Assembly (NCBI GenBank): GCA_934436435.1
Contig: CAKSAN010000001.1
Location: forward strand, 276,681-340,680
Length of the DNA: 64,000 nt
Origin: an uncultured Acetatifactor sp.
Lineage (GTDB): Bacteria; Bacillota; Clostridia; Lachnospirales; Lachnospiraceae
Direction of reading: 5' to 3'
Within the stretch, counting starts at the first letter, position 1, and each line of letters starts with the position of its first letter. The notes under the pieces were generated by a model, which did not search any database, had not been told where the DNA came from, and worked only from the letters and a program-made list of their open reading frames with translations. Below, in pieces: positions 8,119 to 17,253 of the stretch. Position numbers and translations under genes: made by a program.

Positions 8119-9411
8119 TTATAAGCCCTGCACCCGGATAATACCGGAGATTTCTCTTACGACAGACATTCCTTCCATAATACGGATGGCATCGTTAAAA
8201 TGTCTCTCGGTCACAAGATCGGTAATGACCACGATCTCGGCAATGCCGTCGTGGCTGCGTTTCTGTACCATCTGGGCAATGCTGACATCGTTATTCCCAA
8301 GGACGCCGGCAATATTGGCCAGTGCTCCGGCGCGGTTCTCCACCTGCAGGCGCAGGAAGAAACGGCTCTTCGTGTCCTCCACATCCATTACGGGAAGCTT
8401 CTTATAGCTGTTGCTGCCGATCTTGCCGCAGCTTCCGTGGATAATATTGCGCATTACATCGATGACATCTCCCAGTACCGCACTGGCGGTCGGCATCTGT
8501 CCGGCGCCCCGTCCCATGAACATGGCATCGTCGCAGGCCTGTCCGTGAACAAATACAGCATTAAAGGAGTCTCTGACGGTAGCAAGTGGATGGCTGTCCG
8601 GGATCAGGGTGGGATGTACCTTGACTTCAATGCCCTTGTCCGTAAGCTTCGTAATGCCCAGCAGCTTGATCACATAGCCGAATTCCTTCGCATACTGGAT
8701 GTCCTCTGCGGTGATCCTCGTGATGCCTTCTGTGTAGACCTGGGAGAAAGTTACCCGGGAGCTGAAAGCGATGGATGCCATAATGGCGATCTTGCGTCCG
8801 GCATCATAGCCTTCCACATCCGCTGTGGGATCTGCCTCCGCATAACCAAGCCTCGTGGCCATATCCAGTGCTTCCTGATACCCCATGCCCTCCTCGGACA
8901 TTTTCGTCAGTATGTAGTTGGTGGTGCCGTTGACGATTCCCATGATCTCGGTCAACTGACTGCCCGCCAGACTCTGACGCAAAGGGCGGATAATGGGAAT
9001 GGCACCTGCCACTGCAGCCTCAAACTGTAAGTCACATTTATTCTCCGTGGCAATCTCAAACAACGGATCCCCGTACTCTGCCAGCAGATCCTTATTGGCA
9101 GTGACCACCTGTTTTCCGGCCTTCATTGCTTCTTCCACATAGGTTCTCGCCGGCTCAATGCCGCCCATGACTTCAATAACGATCTGGATCTCGGGATCTT
9201 CTAAAATCTCCTGCCAGTTATCCGTAAACAGTTCCTGCGGGATTCCTTCTCTTACCTTTCCCGGATTCCGCACCAGAATCTTTTTGATCCCCAGCTGTGC
9301 TCCTGTTTTCAGGCAGATATCCTCTTCCTGCATTCCCGCCAGCTTATACACTCCGCTGCCCACGGTTCCGGCTCCCAATAATGCTGCATATATCTTACGG
9401 TTCTCGCCCAT
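8119..9411 (-). CDS. hom: Homoserine dehydrogenase with ACT domain
   Basis: Reduces aspartate semialdehyde to homoserine at the branch point to threonine and methionine. From the ATG at 9411 (AGGAG 6 bases before it) the protein has 430 residues. It starts with the NAD(P) motif AALLGAGTVGSGVYK. The catalytic domain follows (NGTTNYILTKM, GYAEADPTADVEGYDAGRK), then a C-terminal ACT domain from about residue 350 (FFLRLQVENRAGALANIAGVLG), the usual site of threonine feedback. An upstream in-frame start would overlap the promoter region and lacks a ribosome binding site. The gene is monocistronic. Confidence 0.95.
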   Translation of the reverse strand: MGENRKIYAALLGAGTVGSGVYKLAGMQEEDICLKTGAQLGIKKILVRNPGKVREGIPQELFTDNWQEILEDPEIQIVIEVMGGIEPARTYVEEAMKAGKQVVTANKDLLAEYGDPLFEIATENKCDLQFEAAVAGAIPIIRPLRQSLAGSQLTEIMGIVNGTTNYILTKMSEEGMGYQEALDMATRLGYAEADPTADVEGYDAGRKIAIMASIAFSSRVTFSQVYTEGITRITAEDIQYAKEFGYVIKLLGITKLTDKGIEVKVHPTLIPDSHPLATVRDSFNAVFVHGQACDDAMFMGRGAGQMPTASAVLGDVIDVMRNIIHGSCGKIGSNSYKKLPVMDVEDTKSRFFLRLQVENRAGALANIAGVLGNNDVSIAQMVQKRSHDGIAEIVVITDLVTERHFNDAIRIMEGMSVVREISGIIRVQGL

Positions 9412-9464
9412 GATTTCTCCTCTCGTCCTGCCCTTTTTACGGCAGGCAAATACTGTTATGTCCA

Positions 9465-9493
9465 ATTATAGAAAACTTCCGCCGGTAACGCAA
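9465..9493 (-). promoter_or_regulatory. Putative promoter of hom
   Basis: On the minus strand TTGCGT (9493-9488), a 17-bp spacer and TATAAT (9470-9465). Its -35 box abuts the terminator of the upstream gene, giving a compact junction. The leader to hom is about 45 nt and contains no recognisable riboswitch. Confidence 0.65.
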
Positions 9494-9494
9494 C

Positions 9495-9521
9495 AAAAAC
9501 CGTCCTTTTCGGACGGTTTTT
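9495..9521. terminator. Symmetrical terminator between pap and hom
   Basis: AAAAACCGTCC and GGACGGTTTTT form an 11-bp perfect stem with a 5-nt loop. With A and T runs on both sides it can act in both directions. It ends the polyphosphate gene on the minus strand. Confidence 0.88.
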
Positions 9522-9541
9522 GCCATAGTTTCCATTTTCTT

Positions 9542-11011
9542 TTATCCCAGTGCCTTTTCCAGTTCGGCGATCACGATCTTCAACGCTTTGATTCTGGCAT
9601 ACTTTTTGTCTACGGATTCCAGAATGTGCCAGGGAGCATACTCCGTGCTGGTCTTCTGGAGCATTTCATTTACAGCGTCTTCGTACTGATCCCATTTATC
9701 CCGGTTGCGCCAGTCTTCGTCCGTGATCTTCCACTGCTTCTCCGGAGTGTTCTGCCGCTCCGTGAAGCGTTCCAGCTGGGTGTCTTTGTCGATCTGCACC
9801 CAGAATTTAATGATCACCGCGCCCCACTGGGACAGTTCCTTCTCGAACTCATTGATCTCGTTGTAAGCCCGCTGCCAGTCATTGGTACTGCAAAAGCCTT
9901 CCAGACGCTCCACCATGACTCTGCCGTACCAGGTTCTGTCAAAAATGGCGATGTGTCCGGTCTTGGGCAGTCTCGTCCAGAAACGCCAGAGATAATGTCT
10001 CGCTTTCTCGTGGGGTTCCGGACTGGCGATGGGATGTACCTCGTAGCCTCTGGGGTCCAGCGCTCCGGCAATCCGCTTGATATTGCCACCCTTGCCGGCG
10101 GCATCCCAGCCTTCGTAGGCGATGATTACCGGGATCTTCTTTCGATACAGGCGGTAATGCAGGGCATTCAGCTTCTTTTGCAGGTGGCGCAGTTCTCTCT
10201 TGTATTCTTCCTCGGAGATTTCCTTGTCCAGTTCCACCTCGGACAACTTCGGCATTTTCACCAGTGGAAATACATTCTGCAAAATAGGCACCGCCAGACT
10301 CTCGTTCTGCAAAGCCACATGGATACCGCTGCACAAAGTCTCAAGCACCTGTAATTCCGCCCACTTTTTGTCCCCGGAATCTATGATGTACCAGGGCGCT
10401 ACGGAAGCGTTGGTATCGGTGAGGTATTTGTCGAAGACTTCCTCGCATTTGTCATAATGCTTGTTCTGCCACCAGTCGTTCTCACCCACGCGCCATGCGG
10501 TGTCCTTGTTGTCTTCCAGTTCCTCCAGACGCTTTTTCTGTTCCTTTTTCCCAATCTGAAAAAAGAGCTTCAGCACCAGATAACCGTTATCCGTCAGTTG
10601 TCTCTCAAAACGCTTGATGCTCTCGATGCGCTCCGCATACTGCTTATCCGACAGTTCGCCCCGAAGCCTCCCCTTCGTCACCTCATCCATCCAGCCGGAA
10701 TCCAGAAATTCAAACTTCCCGGCTTCCGGAATTTTTTCAAAATAGCGGTACAGGAAAGGTTTCCGCTTCTCTTCCTCCGTCGGTGCGGACATGGAAGCCA
10801 CCTTGAAGAATCGCGGATCGATGTTTTTAATAATTCCACCGATAGTACTTCCCTTACCAGCCGCACCCCAGCCCTCGATCAGCACCAGCACCGGAAGCTT
10901 ATGCTCCTTGATCTGCATCTGAAGTCTCCCAAGCTCCTCCTGCGCCGCATCCAGTCGTTTTTCCAGTTCCTCTTTTTCCGGCTTCACCGCCGGGATCCAC
11001 TGTTTCAGCAT
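9542..11011 (-). CDS. pap: Two-domain PPK2 polyphosphate kinase, probably polyphosphate:AMP phosphotransferase
   Basis: PPK2-family enzymes phosphorylate nucleotides with inorganic polyphosphate; tandem-domain members usually convert AMP to ADP. From the ATG at 11011 (AAAGGGTGG before it) the protein has 489 residues in two homologous halves. Walker A motifs are GWGAAGKGS in the N-half and GWDAAGKGG in the C-half. The C-half carries the intact FDRTWYGRV motif and the lid sequence RQNTPEKQWKITDEDWRNR. The N-half has LDSGWMDEV at the equivalent place, lacking the Arg, so the C-half is probably the catalytic one. The gene stands alone between a terminator and the decayed sdpI. Confidence 0.88.
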   Translation of the reverse strand: MLKQWIPAVKPEKEELEKRLDAAQEELGRLQMQIKEHKLPVLVLIEGWGAAGKGSTIGGIIKNIDPRFFKVASMSAPTEEEKRKPFLYRYFEKIPEAGKFEFLDSGWMDEVTKGRLRGELSDKQYAERIESIKRFERQLTDNGYLVLKLFFQIGKKEQKKRLEELEDNKDTAWRVGENDWWQNKHYDKCEEVFDKYLTDTNASVAPWYIIDSGDKKWAELQVLETLCSGIHVALQNESLAVPILQNVFPLVKMPKLSEVELDKEISEEEYKRELRHLQKKLNALHYRLYRKKIPVIIAYEGWDAAGKGGNIKRIAGALDPRGYEVHPIASPEPHEKARHYLWRFWTRLPKTGHIAIFDRTWYGRVMVERLEGFCSTNDWQRAYNEINEFEKELSQWGAVIIKFWVQIDKDTQLERFTERQNTPEKQWKITDEDWRNRDKWDQYEDAVNEMLQKTSTEYAPWHILESVDKKYARIKALKIVIAELEKALG

Positions 11012-11118
11012 ACTGTAACCACCCTTTCCCGAAATCCTCATTGTACAAAACTTACATAAGTCTAGTGTATACCATTTTTGAAAAATATAAAAGCAATTGG
11101 GAAATATATTTACAGATA

Positions 11119-11938
11119 TTATTTTTCCATCCGTTCTCTGATATTATTGTAGATCTCCCGGGTCTGCGCATCATCTGCACTGTTTAGAATAACGATGCTC
11201 CCATTCACTTCCATGACTACATAAGTATCACAGTCGTTATGGGTATAGCGGATGTAATCTCCATGGATTTCATCGCGAAAATGTCCCATGGAGTATTTCA
11301 GGTTGCCAAAACCGTTCGTCCGGATTGTATTCGTATCCCGTGTACTTCCAGCCCTTTTCCGGTGCGCAGCTTCTTTTTATAATAGAGATAAGAATACAGG
11401 ATGCTGCCAAAAGCTGCTGCCGCGATAGCGACAATAAACAGAAATAATGCGGCCATGCTGTCGCTGAACACATGCTCAATAGTCCTGCTGCCACCCATAT
11501 TTTCCCACTGAAGCGGTGCGTGGCATTCCAGTTCTCCTCATCCTGCAATGCCCATACGACGCGGATGCCGATGGTGCGGTTCGGTTTCACCTTGGGCAGA
11601 TAATTGCCCACAATAACAAATAGCAATCCCATTCCGACATACAAAATCACCATGAGCAGATTCTCTTTCGTTACACCCATATCGATCCATCTGGCGATGC
11701 CGTTATAGAGCAATGTCATTCCCGGCACGATCCACGTAACCATTCTTATGACCTTGTCACTCTGCTGCCTGTTTCTGTTGTCGTAAAAAGTTACTGCAAT
11801 TGCTATCACATAAGTCACTGCAAAAGTGCCGTTTATCCACAGACTGTTCTCACAGGTATATCCCAATATAATACCCACGCACATAACAAATGCCGAGCAG
11901 ATCAGCCTGCCTTTATTTTTCTGTATCATTTCTTTCAT
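11119..11938 (-). pseudogene. Decayed SdpI-family immunity protein joined to a PH-domain remnant
   Basis: The first ~150 codons encode an SdpI/DUF1648-type membrane protein with several hydrophobic helices and the SdpI signature RTIGIRVVWALQDEENWNATHRFSGK. Near 11480 the coding signal moves to a second frame, where a final helix and SILYSYLYYKKK, typical of the SdpI C-terminus, continue. Near 11320 it moves to the third frame, which encodes NGFGNLKYSMGHFRDE and INTY-like strands of a bacterial PH domain, ending at the TAA at 11119. At least two frame changes plus loss of the front of the PH domain are needed. Sequencing error is possible but would have to occur twice. Confidence 0.7.
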
Positions 11939-12188
11939 CGTTCGATACTCCTTTCAAGTCCGTAATCCATAGCATGATTTCTTCCAGAACAGAGGTATTC
12001 AGTTCATAATAAATAAACTTTCCCTCCCGTTTGTCCCGGATCAGGTCGGCCTCCTTTAACACCGACAGATGCCTTGATATGGAAGCCCCCGTCACCGGAA
12101 AATGTTCGCAGATCTCTCCCGCCGACAATCGACCGTTTTTTAGAAGATTTAGTATTTCACGCCTTATAGGATCCGCCAGCGCTTTCAA
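11913..12188 (-). CDS. sdpR: ArsR/SdpR-family autorepressor
   Basis: A 91-residue winged-helix repressor. The recognition helix lies in GEICEHFPVTGASISRHLSVLKEADLI, and the wing is RDKREGKFIYYELN. SdpR represses its own operon and is relieved when the membrane protein SdpI captures it, and here an SdpI-like gene overlaps by 26 bp. The start is a TTG preceded by GAGGTG. A further upstream ATGAATGAGGTG would encode the MNEV common in SdpR proteins but is out of frame, so the 5' end may itself be altered. No sdpABC toxin genes are present. Confidence 0.8.
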   Translation of the reverse strand: MKALADPIRREILNLLKNGRLSAGEICEHFPVTGASISRHLSVLKEADLIRDKREGKFIYYELNTSVLEEIMLWITDLKGVSNDERNDTEK

Positions 12189-12282
12189 TGATTCACCTCA
12201 TTCATTGTCAACGGATTTACAGATCAAGGTAGATGTAGTTTTCTGTGGATGGATAAAGCCGTTCTCAATTCATCGTGTACCT

Positions 12283-12314
12283 AAAAAAATCCCTCCGTCT
12301 TATGACGAAGGGAT
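12283..12314 (-). terminator. Terminator after the MATE gene
   Basis: On the minus strand ATCCCTTCGTC and GACGGAGGGAT pair around an ATAA loop with one mismatch, followed by TTTTTTT. It lies 12 bp past the MATE stop. Confidence 0.9.
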
Positions 12315-12325
12315 CTCATTCCTAT

Positions 12326-13696
12326 CTATACTTCCCTGCTGTCTTCCGGCAGTCCCTTTAAAAATGCCACAGCCACCGGCAATGACAGAATAGCCGACAA
12401 AATATCAGACACCGGCTGTGACCACTGGATGCCCCGCAGTCCCCAGAGGGCTGTCAGGATCAGAAGGGCCGGGATGTAGATGGAGCCGCTTCGGAAGGAA
12501 GCCAGAATTGTAGCTCTGCCGCCCTTTCCGATGGACTGGAACAGCATGTTGCCGCAGATACATACCGGGATAAACGGCAGCGTCAGGCACTGGATCTGCA
12601 AAGCATAAAATGCGATCTCATAGGCATCCATATCCGTAAGGAATTCTAACAACAGCTCTCTTCGGAACACATACACCGCACCTGCAAACACTACCATGGT
12701 CACCAGACTGGCGCACAGGGTGAACCAGAACGCTTTCTTTACGCGGGAATATTTCTTTGCCCCGTAATTGAAGGACGATACCGGCTGGAAGCCCTGACCG
12801 ATTCCCAGTGCCACACTGAATACGAAATTGAAAATACGGGACACCACGCTCATGGCGGCAATGGCAATATCTCCGTAGACCGCTGCCTGCGCATTCAACA
12901 CCATGGTGGACACGCTGGTCAGTCCCTGCCGCATCATGCTGGGGAAGCCTGCGGTAAGAATGTTCTTATGTACAGCAAATTCCCATGTAAAATATTTCGG
13001 TGCCAGACTGCTCTGGGTCTTTCCCCGCAGGAAAAAGAATAACAGGATCCCGAAGGATATGTACTGGGAGATCATGGTGGACAGCGCGGCTCCCCGGATG
13101 CCCATTTGACACCCCCACATAAGGATGGCATCTCCCGCCATATTCAGAATACCGCCGGAGACCAGTCCCACCATGGCAAGGCTCGCATAGCCCTCATACC
13201 TAAGCACATTGTTCATCACACAGCTGGACGCCATTGCCGGTGCCGACAGCAGAATATAAAAAGCATAGATCCTCGCATACGGCAGGATCGTCTCCGTACT
13301 GCCCAGCAGCCGGCACAGACCGTTCAGATCCAGAATACCGACAACTGCCACCAATAGTCCCGCCGCCACTGCCAGATAGAATCCCGTAGCGGAAAAGGCT
13401 CTGGCCCTCTCCTTTTCATGGGCACCCAGCAGTCTGCTGATATTACTTCCGGCACCGTGGCCGAACATAAATCCGAAGGCCTGAATGATCGCCATCAGAC
13501 CGAACACCACGCCTACCGCTCCGGTGGCACTGGTACCCAGCTGGCTGACGAACCAGGTATCCACCATGTTATACAGATTTGTGATCAGCATGCTGATGGT
13601 GGTGGGCAGTCCCAGTTCCAGGATCAGACGTGCCACCGGCTCTTCGGTAAGACGTTTATACTGTTTCTCCGCTTTTGCCAATGTTGTATCGTTCAT
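12326..13696 (-). CDS. MATE-family efflux transporter
   Basis: Integral membrane protein of the multidrug and toxic compound extrusion family, exporting organic cations in exchange for Na+ or H+. The 456-residue length and about twelve hydrophobic segments in two six-helix halves fit the family. Family features include ELGLPTTISMLITNLYNMVDTWFVSQ at the start and ALGIGQGFQPVSSFNYGAKKY in the middle. GCAGGAG precedes the ATG. It is a single-gene unit ending at the terminator 12283-12314. The substrate cannot be told from sequence. Confidence 0.93.
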   Translation of the reverse strand: MNDTTLAKAEKQYKRLTEEPVARLILELGLPTTISMLITNLYNMVDTWFVSQLGTSATGAVGVVFGLMAIIQAFGFMFGHGAGSNISRLLGAHEKERARAFSATGFYLAVAAGLLVAVVGILDLNGLCRLLGSTETILPYARIYAFYILLSAPAMASSCVMNNVLRYEGYASLAMVGLVSGGILNMAGDAILMWGCQMGIRGAALSTMISQYISFGILLFFFLRGKTQSSLAPKYFTWEFAVHKNILTAGFPSMMRQGLTSVSTMVLNAQAAVYGDIAIAAMSVVSRIFNFVFSVALGIGQGFQPVSSFNYGAKKYSRVKKAFWFTLCASLVTMVVFAGAVYVFRRELLLEFLTDMDAYEIAFYALQIQCLTLPFIPVCICGNMLFQSIGKGGRATILASFRSGSIYIPALLILTALWGLRGIQWSQPVSDILSAILSLPVAVAFLKGLPEDSREV

Positions 13697-13844
13697 ACGC
13701 TTAACTCCTGCCGCATTTTCCCATGCGATTCTCTCTATACTGTTTTATGCATATTCTATGCCACTGCAATCTGGCAGGCTACTCCTGCCCGATTTGTATT
13801 CTTCGTACATCATCCCTTTTAACAGTCAGGTGCGTACAATCCCA

Positions 13845-13879
13845 AAATAGCGTCTGCCCTTTCAGACACGACGCTATTA
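13845..13879 (-). terminator. Weak hairpin after the YitT gene
   Basis: AATAGCGTC and GACGCTATT form a 9-bp stem around a 15-nt loop that can pair further (GTGTCTG with CAGA). On the minus strand it is followed by only TTTTGGG, so its strength as a terminator is doubtful. Confidence 0.45.
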
Positions 13880-13945
13880 TAGAAGATTCCCTTTAAAAAT
13901 GTAAGCCCTTCCAGCGGATTTTTTCTTAAAATTTTATAATCGGCT

Positions 13946-14851
13946 TTACAATTTCTCACTGAAATAGCTCTTATAGCCCTCTCCGAAGATCTCCGTGGCA
14001 CTGGTGACGATCATAAATGCCAGGGGATCCTCTTCCTTTACGATCTCCTCTGCCTTGGGAGAAATGTTTTTCTTCATGGCACACATGATGACACTTTTTT
14101 CCTTGCCGCTGTAGGCACCGCTGCCCTGTACATAGGTCACGCCGATGTCCAGTTCCTCTAACAGCCTTCCTGCGATCTTCTCCGCGTGGTCGCTGATAAT
14201 ATAGATCAACTTCGCCTCATCACGGCCGTACAATACCACATCCAGCACCACTGATGTGATAATGACCACAATACCGGCATACAGTGCCTTGTCAATGTTC
14301 CGGAATACAAATGCCGATGCTATGACGATAACCACATCTGTCAGGAAAAACAATGCTCCCGTCTTGAGGTACGGGAACTTCAAACGCAGTAGTTTGATAA
14401 TAATATCTGTTCCTCCCGTAGTGGATCCGGCCTTGAACACCCAGCCCATGGATACTGCCATTAGGGCACTTCCGGTCAGAGAGGCAAGCAATGGATCTGT
14501 GGTCACTGCTCCAACCGGTGTCAATAAGTTTGTAAATAATGAAGTCATTGCCGTACAATAGATCGTAGACAAAATAAACCGCAATCCGAATTTCCAGATA
14601 CCGATCAGCAGGATTGGAATGTTGATGAGTAACATCCAGGTACCGGTCTCAATCCCGAACAGACGGTTTAAAATAATAGCGACACCGGTAATACCCCCGG
14701 GTGCCAGGGAGTTCGGATCCAAAAACAAGCTGACGGATACCGCATAGACAAAGGACGCCACCGTGATCATCACGTAATCCCGGATCATCTGTAAGGGGGT
14801 CTTTTTGTCTAGCCTCTGTATTTCCAGTTCTTTTTCAGTCTTTTTTGCCAT
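13946..14851 (-). CDS. YitT-family membrane protein with DUF2179 domain
   Basis: About five to six N-terminal membrane helices (DUF161/YitT) are followed by a C-terminal cytoplasmic DUF2179 ferredoxin-like domain, where KSVIMCAMKKN and FMIVTSATEIFGEGY are typical. The start used is the ATG of MAKKTEKELE, 301 residues, because GGAGAG lies just before it. The function of the family is not firmly known; transport or signalling roles have been suggested. The gene is single, between the hairpin terminators at 13845-13879 and 14872-14906. Confidence 0.9.
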   Translation of the reverse strand: MAKKTEKELEIQRLDKKTPLQMIRDYVMITVASFVYAVSVSLFLDPNSLAPGGITGVAIILNRLFGIETGTWMLLINIPILLIGIWKFGLRFILSTIYCTAMTSLFTNLLTPVGAVTTDPLLASLTGSALMAVSMGWVFKAGSTTGGTDIIIKLLRLKFPYLKTGALFFLTDVVIVIASAFVFRNIDKALYAGIVVIITSVVLDVVLYGRDEAKLIYIISDHAEKIAGRLLEELDIGVTYVQGSGAYSGKEKSVIMCAMKKNISPKAEEIVKEEDPLAFMIVTSATEIFGEGYKSYFSEKL

Positions 14852-14871
14852 ATTTCTCTCCATTTCCACAC

Positions 14872-14906
14872 ATAAAAGCCGCATATCTATAATATGCGGC
14901 TTTTAT
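14872..14906. terminator. Symmetrical terminator between ilvA and the YitT gene
   Basis: ATAAAAGCCGCATAT and ATATGCGGCTTTTAT form a perfect 15-bp stem with a 5-nt loop. It ends the ilvA transcript on the minus strand about 60 bp past its stop codon. Confidence 0.88.
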
Positions 14907-14968
14907 CAGTGATACATTCACTTCTTTTCTAAGAAACTACGCAGCGACATCTGCATGACTCTGCACAA

Positions 14969-16192
14969 TTATATATTTGCTCTGACCACCTTGGGCTGAT
15001 AGCCTTCTTTTTCCAGGGCAGCAATGATCTCTTTCTTATGCTCGGTACCGAACGCTTCCAGTGTGATACGCAGTTCCACGGCAGCACTGCGGTTGATGGA
15101 TACAAACTGGTTGTGCTCCAGCTTGATGACATTACCGTTAACGCCGGCAATGATACCGGATACTCTGCACAGCTCACCGGGTTTGTCGGGAAGCAATACG
15201 GATACGGTGAAGATACGGTCTCTTAAGATCAGACCCTGCTGTACTACTGAGGACATGGTGATGACATCCATGTTACCGCCGCTCAAAATAGATACGATAC
15301 GCTTATCCTTTACCTTTAACTGCTTTAAGGCTGCAACGGTCAGCAGACCGGAGTTCTCCACGATCATCTTGTGATTTTCTACCATGTCAAGGAATGCCAC
15401 TACCAGATCCTCATCCTCCACGGTGATCACATCGTCCAGATTCTTCTGTAAGTACGGGAAAATCTTACTTCCGGGGGTCTTTACCGCAGTACCGTCCGCA
15501 ATGGTGTTGACCTTGGGCAGAGTTGTAACTTTGCCGTTCTTTAAGGATACCTGCATGCAGTTGGCTCCGGCAGGCTCTACACCGATGACCTTGATCTTCG
15601 GATTCAGCAGCTTCGCCAGTGTGGAAACACCGGTTGCCAGTCCGCCGCCACCGATGGGAACCAGAATATAATCTACCAGCGGAAGCTCCTTGAAGATCTC
15701 CATGGCAATGGTGCCCTGACCGGTAGCTACCGTCAGATCATCAAAGGGATGAATGAAAGTATAGCCGTGTTCTTCTGCCAACTCGTATGCCTTTGCGCAG
15801 GCCTCATCGTAGACATCACCGTGCAGTACTACCTCTGCGCCGTAACCTCTGGTACGGTTTACCTTGATCAAAGGTGTGGTGGTGGGCATTACGATAGTTG
15901 CCTTGCTGCCGTAGCATTTTGCCGCATAAGCCACGCCCTGGGCATGGTTGCCTGCGGAGGCGGTGATCAGACCCTTGGCACGCTCTTCATCGGTCAGAGT
16001 GCTCATCTTGTAATAAGCACCTCTCAGCTTGTAAGCTCCGGTGAACTGTAAGTTCTCGGGCTTTAAGTATACACGGTTGCCGGTCTGGGCGCTGAAATAA
16101 TCACTGTATACCAGCTTGGTCTCTAAAGTAACTTTTTTTACGATCTCACTTGCTTCTTCGAATTTCTCTAAAGTCAACATTTCTTCCTGCAT
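14969..16192 (-). CDS. ilvA: Threonine ammonia-lyase (threonine deaminase)
   Basis: PLP enzyme that deaminates threonine to 2-oxobutanoate, for isoleucine synthesis or threonine catabolism. The PLP lysine lies in FTGAYKLRGAYYKM, the phosphate loop in PIGGGGLATGVS, and the Ser-rich SAGNHAQGVAYAA block is present. A single C-terminal ACT domain (VLLPDKPGELCRVSGIIA) gives the roughly 410-residue form found in anaerobes. The start at 16192 (MQEEMLTLEKF) has GGGA 6 bases upstream; an ATG four codons later is also possible. It follows ftsY by about 50 bp. Confidence 0.93.
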   Translation of the reverse strand: MQEEMLTLEKFEEASEIVKKVTLETKLVYSDYFSAQTGNRVYLKPENLQFTGAYKLRGAYYKMSTLTDEERAKGLITASAGNHAQGVAYAAKCYGSKATIVMPTTTPLIKVNRTRGYGAEVVLHGDVYDEACAKAYELAEEHGYTFIHPFDDLTVATGQGTIAMEIFKELPLVDYILVPIGGGGLATGVSTLAKLLNPKIKVIGVEPAGANCMQVSLKNGKVTTLPKVNTIADGTAVKTPGSKIFPYLQKNLDDVITVEDEDLVVAFLDMVENHKMIVENSGLLTVAALKQLKVKDKRIVSILSGGNMDVITMSSVVQQGLILRDRIFTVSVLLPDKPGELCRVSGIIAGVNGNVIKLEHNQFVSINRSAAVELRITLEAFGTEHKKEIIAALEKEGYQPKVVRANI

Positions 16193-16243
16193 TTTTCTTC
16201 CCATGCCTTTCTGCCACACTTTCTTTGGTCTGCCTGTTTATTA

Positions 16244-17236
16244 TTATTCTTCCGCGTCTGTCTGTCCGGCTTCTTCCTCCGGCAGATGCAGTTCTCCGAT
16301 GTCCTCCATATTTACATCAAACAGAGCGTTTACAAATTCATCGGAATTGAATTTCTGAAGATCCTCAATGGACTCTCCCACACCGATATATTTTACCGGG
16401 ACCTTCAGTTCGGACTGGATGGCCACGGCGATACCGCCCTTTGCCGTTCCGTCCATCTTGGTCAGGATGATACCCGTAAGATCCGCCACCTCACCGAATT
16501 CTCTCGCCTGTACCAGCGCATTCTGTCCGGTGGTCCCGTCCAGCACGATCAGGTTCTCTCTGTGGGCATTTGGGAACTCCTTGTCAATGATACGGTTCAT
16601 CTTGCGAAGCTCTTCCATCAGGTTCTTTTTGTTGTGCAGTCTGCCTGCGGTATCTACAAGAAGCACATCTACGCCTCTCGCCTTCGCCGCATTCACGGCA
16701 TCGAATACCACGCTGGCGGGATCCGCGCCTTCTTTTCCGCCGATCATGGGTACATCCGCCCGGGAAGCCCATTCTGCCAGCTGGTCTCCCGCTGCGGCAC
16801 GGAAGGTATCCGCTGCGGCAATGAGAACTTTCCTGCCCTCATCCTTTAACTTACCGGCCAGCTTGCCCACAGAAGTGGTCTTGCCCACACCGTTGACGCC
16901 GATGACCATGATCACGGACTGTTCCTTCTCGAAATCATAGGCTGTCTCATCCACCTGCATCTGCTCTTTGATGCTTTGGATCAGAAGCTGCTTGCATTCG
17001 GAAGGTTCCTTGATATGTTTTTCCTTCACCTGCTGTTTTAATCTCTCCACGATAGCGGTGGTCGCGTTGACACCGATATCTCCCATAATGAGGATTTCTT
17101 CCAGTTCCTCGTAGAAATCATCATCAATGGCGGAGAACCCGCTGAAGACGGAATCGATCCCGCGGACAATATTGTCACGGGTCTTGGTCAGCCCTTCTTT
17201 TAACCGAGCAAAAAAGCCTTTCTTTTCCTCACTCAT
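16244..17236 (-). CDS. ftsY: Signal recognition particle receptor FtsY
   Basis: Membrane-associated GTPase that docks the SRP-ribosome complex at the translocon; its partner Ffh is at 6274-7653. From the ATG at 17236, 9 bases after GGAGG, it has 330 residues. There is a short N-terminal region (KKGFFARLKEGLTKTRDNI), the N domain, and the G domain with GVNGVGKTTSVGKLAGKL, DTAGRLHNKKNLMEEL and LTKMDGTAKGG. It lacks the long acidic A domain of enterobacteria, as usual in Firmicutes. It follows smc directly. Confidence 0.96.
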   Translation of the reverse strand: MSEEKKGFFARLKEGLTKTRDNIVRGIDSVFSGFSAIDDDFYEELEEILIMGDIGVNATTAIVERLKQQVKEKHIKEPSECKQLLIQSIKEQMQVDETAYDFEKEQSVIMVIGVNGVGKTTSVGKLAGKLKDEGRKVLIAAADTFRAAAGDQLAEWASRADVPMIGGKEGADPASVVFDAVNAAKARGVDVLLVDTAGRLHNKKNLMEELRKMNRIIDKEFPNAHRENLIVLDGTTGQNALVQAREFGEVADLTGIILTKMDGTAKGGIAVAIQSELKVPVKYIGVGESIEDLQKFNSDEFVNALFDVNMEDIGELHLPEEEAGQTDAEE

Positions 17237-17253
17237 CCGATTTCCTCCACACA

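Noticed and set aside
11913..12188. Cannibalism toxin operon (sdpABC) near sdpR
   Set aside because: No genes resembling sdpA, sdpB or sdpC are present on either side.
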